Shown in pieces: positions 25,238-33,169 of a stretch of DNA of 64,000 nucleotides. The notes under the pieces were generated by a model. That model saw only the letters and a list, made by a program, of their open reading frames with translations. It was not told where the DNA came from and made no database searches. The position numbers and the translations under genes were made by a program. The first letter of the stretch is position 1; each line of letters begins with the position of its first letter. This DNA comes from Microbacterium oleivorans (GTDB lineage Bacteria > Actinomycetota > Actinomycetes > Actinomycetales > Microbacteriaceae), in NCBI RefSeq assembly GCF_001691565.1, contig NZ_MAYO01000003.1, positions 1,712,766-1,776,765 on the forward strand. Reading direction: 5' to 3'.

Positions 25238-26527
25238 ATGAGGACCAGAAGGATCATGGCGGGGCTCGCGGCGATGGCCGCGGCGACACTCGCGCTCAGC
25301 GCCTGTTCCGGCGGCACCGGCGGCGGCAGCGGCGACGGCACCGTCGAGATGACGCTGTGGCAGAACTCGACCACGGGCCCCGGTCAGCAGTTCTGGAAGG
25401 ACGCGATCGCGGCATTCGAGAAGGAGAACGACGGCGTCACGATCAAGATGCAGTCCGTCCAGAACGAGGACATGGACGGCAAGCTGCAGACGGCGCTCAA
25501 CGCGGGCGACCCGCCCGACATCTTCCTGCAGCGCGGCGGCGGCAAGATGACCGCCATGGTGAACGCCGGCCAGCTGATGGACCTGACGGGCCTCATCTCG
25601 GACGACATCCGCGGCGAGATCTCCGAAGGCTCCTTCGCGGCCGAGACCTACCAGGACAAGGTCTGGGCGATGCCGCTCTCGGTGCTGCCCGGCGGCTTCT
25701 TCTACAGCCAGGACGCTTTCGACGCGGCCGGCATCTCCGACACCCCCGCCACCATCGATGACCTGAAGAGCGACGTCGAGGCCCTGAAGGGCACCGGTAT
25801 CGCGCCCATCGCCCTCGGCGCGAAGGACGCGTGGCCCGCCGCGCACTGGTACTACTTCTTCGCCATCCGCGAGTGCAGCCCGAAGGTCATCGAGGAGACG
25901 GGCGACTCGAAGGACTTCAGCGACGAGTGCTGGACGCGTGCGGCTCAGGACCTCGTCGACTTCGCCGCCGTCAAGCCGTTCAACGAGGGCTTCCTCACCA
26001 CCGCCGCGCAGCAGGGCGCCGGCAGCTCGGCAGGTCTCGTCGCCAACCGCAAGGCGGCGATGGAGCTCATGGGCGCGTGGGACCCGGGCGTGATCGCGTC
26101 GCTGACCCCGGACGAGAAGCCCCTCCCCGACCTCGCCTGGTTCCCGTTCCCGGAGATCTCGGGCGGTGACGGCGAGCCCGGTTCGATGATGGGCGGCGTC
26201 GACGGCTACTCGTGCTCCGCACAGGCACCCAAGGAGTGCGCCGACTTCCTGAACTTCATCGCCGGTTCCGAGCAGCAGACGAAGTACTACGAGGCCTTCC
26301 AGTCGCCGCCGGTGAACTCCGTCGCGCAGAAGTCCGTGAAGGAGCCGTACCTGCAGCAGATCCTCGAGGCCTACAACAGCGCCCCGTTCGTCTCGCAGTG
26401 GCTCGACACCGTCCTCGGCCAGAACGTCGGCAACGCGCTGAACGTCGCGGTCGTCGACATGCTCGCCGGTGGCAGCGACCCGCAGAAGTTCATCGCCGCC
26501 GTCAACGCCGCAGGCGCGCAGGGCTGA
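25238..26527 (+). CDS. CUT1 sugar ABC transporter, solute-binding lipoprotein
   Basis: The 429-residue protein has a signal peptide with lipobox LSAC (cleavage before Cys at about residue 23), a Gly/Ser-rich tether, and a type 1 solute-binding fold of the extracellular solute-binding protein family 1 (VEMTLWQNSTTGPGQQFWKDAIAAFEKEN; DIFLQRGGGKMTAMVNAGQLMDLT; AAMELMGAWDPGVI; SEQQTKYYEAF). It is anchored outside the membrane and delivers an oligosaccharide to the permeases that follow. GAGGAG lies 12 bases upstream of the ATG, a rather long gap. With a GH3 enzyme in the operon, a beta-glucoside is the likely ligand. Confidence 0.9.
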   Translation: MRTRRIMAGLAAMAAATLALSACSGGTGGGSGDGTVEMTLWQNSTTGPGQQFWKDAIAAFEKENDGVTIKMQSVQNEDMDGKLQTALNAGDPPDIFLQRGGGKMTAMVNAGQLMDLTGLISDDIRGEISEGSFAAETYQDKVWAMPLSVLPGGFFYSQDAFDAAGISDTPATIDDLKSDVEALKGTGIAPIALGAKDAWPAAHWYYFFAIRECSPKVIEETGDSKDFSDECWTRAAQDLVDFAAVKPFNEGFLTTAAQQGAGSSAGLVANRKAAMELMGAWDPGVIASLTPDEKPLPDLAWFPFPEISGGDGEPGSMMGGVDGYSCSAQAPKECADFLNFIAGSEQQTKYYEAFQSPPVNSVAQKSVKEPYLQQILEAYNSAPFVSQWLDTVLGQNVGNALNVAVVDMLAGGSDPQKFIAAVNAAGAQG

Positions 26528-26529
26528 AC

Positions 26530-27543
26530 ATGACCGTTCGCGAGATGTCCGCTTCGGACACCCCTGTTCTCGCGGCGCACGCCGGGGGCGGCGACTCGTC
26601 GCCCCCGGCTCGGCCGCGGTCCCGCCGCCGGCGGGGCCTCGGCTGGTCGGGGCGCCTGGAGGTCCTCCTCCTCGCCGGACCCGCCGTGATCTTCTTCGTC
26701 GGGTTCGTCATCCTGCCGGTTCTGATGGCCGCCTACTACGGCTTCTTCCGGTGGTCCGGGTTCGGGCCCGCCACCGACTTCGTCGGTCTGAAGAACTACA
26801 TCACGATCTTCAGCGACCCCAACTTCCAGAGCGCACTGCTGCACAACGCGTTCATCGTCGTGATGTCGCTCGTCCTCCAAGGACCGATCGCGATCCTCCT
26901 GGCCCTCTTGCTCAACCGCAAGATGCGGGGCCAGTCCGTCATCCGCGTCCTCATCTTCGTGCCGTACGTCATCGCCGAGGTCGTCGTCGGCACCGGGTTC
27001 AGCCTGCTGCTGTCGACCAACGGCGCCGCCAACGGGATGCTCGACAAGCTCGGCCTCGGCGGCCTGACCCAGGACTGGCTCGCCGACCCGGCGATCGCGA
27101 TCTGGACGCTCATGGCGATCCTCACCTGGAAGTACGTCGGCTTCGCCGTCATCCTCTTCCTCGCGGGGCTCCAGGGCATCCCCGAGGAGCTCTACGAGGC
27201 CGCCGCCATCGACGGCGCGTCCTACTGGCAGATCCAGCGACAGATCGCCCTGCCGCTGCTCGCACCGACCCTGCGCATCTGGGCGTTCCTGTCGATCATC
27301 GGCGCCCTGCAGCTGTTCGACCTCGTCTACATCATCTGGGGCCAGTACGTCTCGTCGGTGGCCGGCACCAACACGATGGCGATCTACATGGTCGTCACCG
27401 GCCGCAACGCCGGCAACTTCGGCTACGGCAACGCGGTCGCCGTCGTCATCTTCGTCATCTCGCTCATCGTCGCGCTGTTCTACCAGCGCTTCGTGCTCCG
27501 TCGCGACACCGCGGGAGCCATCACAGAGAGGGGCGTGCAGTGA
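26530..27543 (+). CDS. CUT1 sugar ABC transporter permease (MalF-like)
   Basis: The 337-residue permease has a Pro/Arg-rich cytoplasmic N-tail of about 40 residues, six transmembrane segments and the EAA loop EELYEAAAIDGASYWQIQRQIALPLLAP (about 225-250) that contacts the ATPase. It starts two bases after the binding-protein stop codon. The partner permease overlaps it by four bases. No ATPase is encoded in this operon; CUT1 systems of actinobacteria usually share one MsiK-type ATPase encoded elsewhere. Confidence 0.9.
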   Translation: MTVREMSASDTPVLAAHAGGGDSSPPARPRSRRRRGLGWSGRLEVLLLAGPAVIFFVGFVILPVLMAAYYGFFRWSGFGPATDFVGLKNYITIFSDPNFQSALLHNAFIVVMSLVLQGPIAILLALLLNRKMRGQSVIRVLIFVPYVIAEVVVGTGFSLLLSTNGAANGMLDKLGLGGLTQDWLADPAIAIWTLMAILTWKYVGFAVILFLAGLQGIPEELYEAAAIDGASYWQIQRQIALPLLAPTLRIWAFLSIIGALQLFDLVYIIWGQYVSSVAGTNTMAIYMVVTGRNAGNFGYGNAVAVVIFVISLIVALFYQRFVLRRDTAGAITERGVQ

Positions 27544-28427
27544 GCGCCACCATGACCCTCGTCACCGCGCCGCCGGCCAAGACCCGTGCCCGCCGCGCTC
27601 CGAAGCCGACGCTGCCGTGGGGCTCGCCCGTCGTCTACTTCGTCGCCCTCGCCGTCATCGCGCTCATGCTCGGCCCGGTGATCTACATCATCATCGGAGG
27701 CTTCCGCTCGAACTCGGCGATCACCGTCGACCCGGCCGGATTCCCCGACCCGTGGAACGTCGACAACTACGTCGGCGTCATCACGAGCGGCCAGTTCTGG
27801 GGACAGGTCGGCAACTCGACCTTCGTGGCCCTCGCCACCACGATCGGCGCGGTCGCCCTCGGCATCGCCGCGAGCTACGTGATCGCCCGGTACAGCTTCA
27901 AGGGACGCGGGTTCCTCTACGCCCTGTTCGCGTCGGGCCTCATGTTCCCCATCACCGTCGCGATCACGCCGCTGTACATCGTGATCCGCTCGCTCGGACT
28001 CATGAACACCCTGCCGGGCATCATCCTCCCGCAGATCGCGTTCGCGCTGCCGACGACGATCATCATCCTCGTCCCGTTCCTGCGAGCGATCCCCGACGAG
28101 ATCCAGGAGGCTGCATCCATCGACGGCTGCAGTCGTCTCGGTTTCTTCTGGCGGATGGTGCTGCCGCTGGCCGTGCCGGGGGTCATCACCGTCGGCATCC
28201 TCGCCTTCATCGGCAGCTGGAACGCGTACCTGCTCCCCCTGTTCATCCTCAACAACGAGGCGTCCTTCACGCTCCCGCTCGGGGTGCAGGCGTTCTCGTC
28301 GCAGTACTCCGTCGACACGGCGCGCGTGCTCGCGTTCACCTCGCTGTCGATGCTCCCCGCACTGCTGTTCTTCAGCCTGTTCGAGCGGCGCATCGTCGGC
28401 GGTCTCACCGGAGCCGTGAAGGGCTGA
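27540..28427 (+). CDS. CUT1 sugar ABC transporter permease (MalG-like)
   Basis: The 295-residue protein has six transmembrane segments, the periplasmic loop typical of MalG-type permeases (FRSNSAITVDPAGFPDPWNVDNYVGV) and the EAA motif DEIQEAASIDGCSRLGFFWRMVLPLAVPG (about 188-216). The GTG start gives a GTGA overlap with the MalF-like gene. GH3 begins one base after its stop codon, so enzyme and transporter are one unit. Confidence 0.9.
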   Translation: MSATMTLVTAPPAKTRARRAPKPTLPWGSPVVYFVALAVIALMLGPVIYIIIGGFRSNSAITVDPAGFPDPWNVDNYVGVITSGQFWGQVGNSTFVALATTIGAVALGIAASYVIARYSFKGRGFLYALFASGLMFPITVAITPLYIVIRSLGLMNTLPGIILPQIAFALPTTIIILVPFLRAIPDEIQEAASIDGCSRLGFFWRMVLPLAVPGVITVGILAFIGSWNAYLLPLFILNNEASFTLPLGVQAFSSQYSVDTARVLAFTSLSMLPALLFFSLFERRIVGGLTGAVKG

Positions 28428-28428
28428 C

Positions 28429-30726
28429 ATGACCGTTCCCCACCCGCAGGCCTCGGCCCGCGTGCACGATCTGCTCGCGCAGATGACCCTCGAAGAGAAG
28501 GCCGCGCAGCTCGTCGGCTACTGGGTCGACCAGGGCGGCGAGGTCGTCGCTCCCCTGGCCGACGAGATGGTGACGACGACGAAGTACGCGGATGCCACGG
28601 CTCATGGCCTCGGCCATCTCACCCGTGTCTACGGCACGCGTCCCGTCGACCCGGTCGAGCGGGCGGCCTGGCTCTGGGAGGAGCAGCGGCGTCTGCGCGC
28701 CGACACCCGGCTCGGGATCCCCGCGATCGTCCACGAGGAGTGCCTGACCGGACTCGCCGCGTGGAAGGCGGCGACGTATCCGACGCCGCTCGCGTGGGGC
28801 GCGTCGTTCGATCCGGAACTGGTCGCCGAGATGGGCGCCGCGATCGGCGACTCGATGCGCGAACTCGGCATCCACCAGGGTCTCGCCCCCGTGCTCGACG
28901 TCATCCGCGACCCCCGCTGGGGACGCGTCGACGAGTGCATCGGCGAAGACCCCTACCTCGTCGGCACGGTGGGGACGGCGTACGTGCGAGGGGTCCAGTC
29001 GGCGGGTGTCGACGCGACGCTGAAGCACTTCGTCGGGTACTCCGGCTCGCAGGCGGCGCGCAACCACGCCCCCGTGCACGCCGGTCCCCGCGAGGTCGCC
29101 GACGTGCTGCTGCCGCCGTTCGAGATGGCGATCCGCGACGGCGGCGCGGCATCCGTCATGAACTCGTACGCCGAAATCGACGGCGAACCCGTCGGCGCCA
29201 GCTCGCACTACCTCGACGAGGTGCTGCGCGGCCGGCTCGGCTTCTCGGGCCCGGTCGTCTCGGACTACTTCTCGGTCGCGTTCCTGCAGACCACCCACGG
29301 CGTCGCCGGCGACCTCGGCGAGGCCGCCGAGCTCGCCCTCCGCGCCGGCATCGACGTCGAGCTGCCGACGGGCGACGCGTTCGCCGCGCCGATGCTCGAG
29401 CGCATCCGCTCGGGTGAGATGGACGCCGCGCTGCTGGATGCGGCCGTGCTCCGCGTCCTGGCGCAGAAGGAGCGCCTCGGCCTGCTCGACGAGACGTTCG
29501 AGACCCCGCCGACCGAGGTCGACCTCGACGACGACCGCCACCGCGACCTGGCGCGCAGGCTCGCGGCCGAGTCGGTCGTGCTCGTGAGCAACGACGGGAC
29601 GCTGCCGGCGGCATCCGCTCGTCGCATCGCCCTCATCGGTCCGAACGCCGACTCATCCGAGGCGCTGATGGGCTGCTACTCGTTCGTCAATCACGTGCTC
29701 GCGCACCACCCGGGGACACCTCACGGGATCGACCTGCCGACCGTCCGCGAGGCCTTCGTCGCCGAATACCCGGACGCCGAGATCACCTACGCCCGCGGCT
29801 GCGGCGTGGCGGACGACGACGAGTCCGGCATCGGCGACGCGGTCGACGCCGCAGCGGCGGCGGACATCGCCGTCGTCGTCGTCGGCGACCGGGCGGGCCT
29901 GTTCGGGCGCGGCACCGTCGGAGAGGGGAACGACGTCGACGACCTGGAACTCCCCGGCCTGCAGCGGCAGCTCGTCGAGCGCGTCGTCGCAACGGGCACC
30001 CCCGTGGTCCTCGTGATCCTGTCGGGCCGCCCGTATGCGATCGGGTGGGCCCTCGACGGCGAGCGCCGCGTGGCGGCCGCGCTGCAGTCCTTCTTCCCCG
30101 GGGAGGAGGGCGCCGACCCGATCGCGGGCATCGTCTCGGGGCGGCTCTCCCCCTCGGGCCGGCTCCCCGTCACCCTGCCGCGGTCGGCCGGTGCGCAGCC
30201 GTACAGCTACCTGCACCCGCGGCTCGGCGGACCGATCGACGTGACGAGCGCCGACCCGACGCCGGTGCGGCCGTTCGGACACGGGCTGACCTACACGACG
30301 TTCACGCACGAGGATCTCCAGTCCCCTGCGACCGCCGCCGCCGGCGACACCCTCGAGGTCTCGGTCGTCGTCCGCAACACCGGCGAGCGGGCCGGCGCCG
30401 ATGTCGTCCAGCTCTACGCGCACGACCCGGTCGCGAGCCTCACGCGCCCCGTCGCGCAGCTGATGGCCTACCACCGCGTCGACCTCGAGCCGGGCGAGAG
30501 CGCGCGCGTCGTGTTCTCACTGCCGACGGCGCGCTTCGCGTTCACGGGGCGCGACGGCCGCCGCATCGTCGAGCCAGGACGGATCGACCTGTGGGTCGGC
30601 TCCTCCTGCGACGACCGCGAGACCGTCGCCGCCGTCGAGGTGACCGGCGAGCACGTCGTCACCCCCGACGACGCCCGGATCGTGCCCGTGCGCGTCGTGG
30701 CGGCCGCCGAGCTCGTCAGTCCGTGA
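28429..30726 (+). CDS. GH3 beta-glucosidase
   Basis: The 765-residue protein has no signal peptide, so it acts inside the cell. The N-terminal barrel has VLDVIRDPRWGRVDECIGEDPYLVG, TLKHFVGYSGSQAARNH and GFSGPVVSDYFSVAFLQTT, where the Asp of SDY is the nucleophile; the alpha/beta sandwich has VVVVGDRAGLFGRGTVGEGNDVDDLELPGLQ, and a fibronectin-III-like domain ends the protein. It hydrolyses beta-glucosides imported by the three upstream genes; beta-xylosidase activity is possible within this family. Its 3' end overlaps that of the convergent GH3 gene by 11 bases. Confidence 0.9.
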   Translation: MTVPHPQASARVHDLLAQMTLEEKAAQLVGYWVDQGGEVVAPLADEMVTTTKYADATAHGLGHLTRVYGTRPVDPVERAAWLWEEQRRLRADTRLGIPAIVHEECLTGLAAWKAATYPTPLAWGASFDPELVAEMGAAIGDSMRELGIHQGLAPVLDVIRDPRWGRVDECIGEDPYLVGTVGTAYVRGVQSAGVDATLKHFVGYSGSQAARNHAPVHAGPREVADVLLPPFEMAIRDGGAASVMNSYAEIDGEPVGASSHYLDEVLRGRLGFSGPVVSDYFSVAFLQTTHGVAGDLGEAAELALRAGIDVELPTGDAFAAPMLERIRSGEMDAALLDAAVLRVLAQKERLGLLDETFETPPTEVDLDDDRHRDLARRLAAESVVLVSNDGTLPAASARRIALIGPNADSSEALMGCYSFVNHVLAHHPGTPHGIDLPTVREAFVAEYPDAEITYARGCGVADDDESGIGDAVDAAAAADIAVVVVGDRAGLFGRGTVGEGNDVDDLELPGLQRQLVERVVATGTPVVLVILSGRPYAIGWALDGERRVAAALQSFFPGEEGADPIAGIVSGRLSPSGRLPVTLPRSAGAQPYSYLHPRLGGPIDVTSADPTPVRPFGHGLTYTTFTHEDLQSPATAAAGDTLEVSVVVRNTGERAGADVVQLYAHDPVASLTRPVAQLMAYHRVDLEPGESARVVFSLPTARFAFTGRDGRRIVEPGRIDLWVGSSCDDRETVAAVEVTGEHVVTPDDARIVPVRVVAAAELVSP

Positions 30727-33169
30727 CGGTGAGGGTCGTGCTCGCCTCGAGCGCGTCGGCCGAGGGACCCGCCGCGAGGCGGTAGTCCCCCGGTTGCACC
30801 CGCAGCGCCTCGCCGTCCCAGACGGCGAGGCGCTCGACCGTGAAGCGCACCTCCGCCGTCCGCGTCTCGCCCGGCTCGACCCGCACCCGGGCGTACCCGA
30901 GCAGCAGCCGGCGCGGCGCCGCGACCGGCAGCTCCGGTGCGATCGCGTAGAGCTGCACGAGCTCCTCGACCGCGCGCTCCGACGGGTTCGCGACGGTCAC
31001 CCTCGCGGTCACGATGAGCTCGTCGTCGCGAGGGTCGAGGGCGGGATGCCGCCGGGTGGGCGCCGGGGCCGTCACCCGTCCGGCATCCGCCTCGACGGTC
31101 TCGTAGACGACGTGGCCGTAACCGAGCCCGTGTCCGAACGCGAAGGCGTACCGCTCGGGCTGGTGGCGGTAGGTCGCCTGCTGGCGCTGCGTGTCGTAGT
31201 CGAAGAGGTCCCCCGCCTGATCCGGGTGCGCCGGCCAGGACTGCGCGAGGCGACCGGTCGGCTCGCGGTCTCCGCTCAGGACGTCGAGCAGGCCGTGTCC
31301 GAGCTCCTGCCCGGCGTGACTCGACCAGACGACGGTCGCCGCATCAGCGGCATCCGCCAGCACGTAGGGGAAGCTCGAGACGATCGTGAGGACCGAGCGC
31401 GGATTGGCCGAGCGCGCTGCTCGCCAGAGGTCGGTCGCCGCGGTCGGCAGCAGGAGGTGCGGGCGGTCCGCGGTCTCGCGCCCCGACAGGTGCGGGTCGT
31501 TGCCGACGGCGACGAGGACGACGTCGGCGGATGCCGCGGCCCGGGCCACCTCGTCGAGGCCCGACGCCACCGTGTCGATCCCGAAGCGCGCGGCGTCGTC
31601 GAGGATGACCCCCTCGGCCACGAGCAGACCCACGTCGCGGACGACGCGCACCCACCGGCCCGAGCCGAGGTGCAGCAGCGACCAGGATCCGTCGTCGTGG
31701 ACGTGGCGGCGGAAGCTCTCCTGCACGACCCAGCCGCCCACCCGCTCGGCGTCGGCCCGCATCGGCCAGACGCCGCCGGTGAGCAGGCGTCCGCTCGCGC
31801 GGGACCGGAGCGTCAGGATGCCGTCGCCCCAATCCGTGACGTCGAACAGGGCGGCGTCCGTCCGGGTGTCCGCCACGGCGTCGACGACTCCGTCCGCCGT
31901 CGCGGCGACGTAGCCCGACGAGGCTCTGAGCACGACGGTGTCGGCGCCGGTGACCACCTCGACGGCGGCGGTCGGGTAGCGGTCGCGCACGCCCTGAGCG
32001 AGGCCGACCGTGTACGGCGGGGTGCCGGAGTACCAGTCGGTGAGCACGACGTCGGCGAGCGGACCGATCACGGCGACGCGAGCGGGGTCGATCAGCGGCA
32101 GGATGCCGTCGTCGTTCCGCAGCAGCACGACCTGACGAGCGACCGCCTCGCGGGCGAGCTCGCGGGCGGCGGAGGTGTCGATCTCGTCCGCGCCGATCGC
32201 GGCGTACGGATCGTCGTCGCCGTCGAACTCGCCCGTGCGGATGCGCATCTCGAGGAGTCGCAGCACAGCGGCATCCACGTCGTCGTCGGTGAGGAGCCCC
32301 TGCGCGAGTGCACCGCGGACGGCGTCGAGGCTCGGTGTCGGGTCGGGGCCGTCGTCGGTGAAGGAGTCCATGCCGCTTCGCACGAGCGCGGCGGCACCGT
32401 GGATCTTGTCGGGCTGCGCGCGCTGGATCGACACGAGGAAGCTCGGGGCACCGGCATCCGAGACGACCGCGATCGACTCGTCGCTCCAGCTGCGCGCCTC
32501 GGCGACGAGCTCGGGCTGGGTGTGCGCCGGCACGCCGTTCACACGGTTGTAGGCGAGCATCATGCTGCCGGCGACCTTCTGCTCGATCGCCGGACGGAAC
32601 GCGGGCAGCTCCTCTTCGTGGAGGGTGCGCGGCGACATCTCGGACGAGGTCGTGGAACGGTCGGTCTCGTTGCTGTAGCCGAGGAAGTGCTTCAGTGACG
32701 GCACCGTCTTCCACACGCGCGGGTGGTCCCCGCGGAGCCCGCGGCTGTAGGCCGCGCCGAGCTGACCCGTGTAGTGCGGGTCCTCGGAGTACCCCTCCTC
32801 ATTGCGGCCCCAGGCCGGATGCCGGAGGGTGTTCACGACCGGCGCCCACACGTTGAGGTCGACGTCCGCACCCGAGGCGCGCTCGGCCCGCACCTCGGTC
32901 GCGACGAGGTCACCGACCCGCGTGACGAAGTCCGGGTCCCACGTCGCCGCGAGCCCCACCGGCTGAGGGAACACCGTCGCGACGCCCACCCACGCGAGCC
33001 CGTGCAGGGCCTCGCACCCCGTGTGGAACGGACGGATGCCGAGACGCTCCACCGGCGGCATGGCCTGGTGGAGCATCGCGATGCGCTCGTCCGGGGTGAG
33101 CCGCTCGAGCAGGTCGCGGGAGCGCTCGGGCAGCGGCAGGTCGGTGCGCCGGAAGGCCTCGATCACCAT
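30716..33169 (-). CDS. GH3 family glycosidase with an internal beta-rich insert
   Basis: The 817-residue intracellular enzyme has the GH3 barrel (APVVNTLRHPAWGRNEEGYSEDPHYTG; SLKHFLGYSNETDRSTTSSEMSPRTLHEEELPAFRPAI; nucleophile Asp in AVVSDAGAPS), the sandwich domain (VVLVAVGNDPHLSGRETADR) and a C-terminal FnIII-like domain. Between about residues 420 and 525 a beta-rich insert (TDWGDGILTLRSRASGRLL; GSWSLLHLGSGRWVRV) resembles a fascin/ricin-type trefoil, known in plant-oligosaccharide beta-glucosidases and beta-xylosidases. It is last in the GH42-GH31-GH3 operon; its ATG overlaps the GH31 stop by one base (TGATG). Beta-glucosidase or beta-xylosidase; substrate not decided by sequence. Confidence 0.88.
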   Translation of the reverse strand: MVIEAFRRTDLPLPERSRDLLERLTPDERIAMLHQAMPPVERLGIRPFHTGCEALHGLAWVGVATVFPQPVGLAATWDPDFVTRVGDLVATEVRAERASGADVDLNVWAPVVNTLRHPAWGRNEEGYSEDPHYTGQLGAAYSRGLRGDHPRVWKTVPSLKHFLGYSNETDRSTTSSEMSPRTLHEEELPAFRPAIEQKVAGSMMLAYNRVNGVPAHTQPELVAEARSWSDESIAVVSDAGAPSFLVSIQRAQPDKIHGAAALVRSGMDSFTDDGPDPTPSLDAVRGALAQGLLTDDDVDAAVLRLLEMRIRTGEFDGDDDPYAAIGADEIDTSAARELAREAVARQVVLLRNDDGILPLIDPARVAVIGPLADVVLTDWYSGTPPYTVGLAQGVRDRYPTAAVEVVTGADTVVLRASSGYVAATADGVVDAVADTRTDAALFDVTDWGDGILTLRSRASGRLLTGGVWPMRADAERVGGWVVQESFRRHVHDDGSWSLLHLGSGRWVRVVRDVGLLVAEGVILDDAARFGIDTVASGLDEVARAAASADVVLVAVGNDPHLSGRETADRPHLLLPTAATDLWRAARSANPRSVLTIVSSFPYVLADAADAATVVWSSHAGQELGHGLLDVLSGDREPTGRLAQSWPAHPDQAGDLFDYDTQRQQATYRHQPERYAFAFGHGLGYGHVVYETVEADAGRVTAPAPTRRHPALDPRDDELIVTARVTVANPSERAVEELVQLYAIAPELPVAAPRRLLLGYARVRVEPGETRTAEVRFTVERLAVWDGEALRVQPGDYRLAAGPSADALEASTTLTVTD

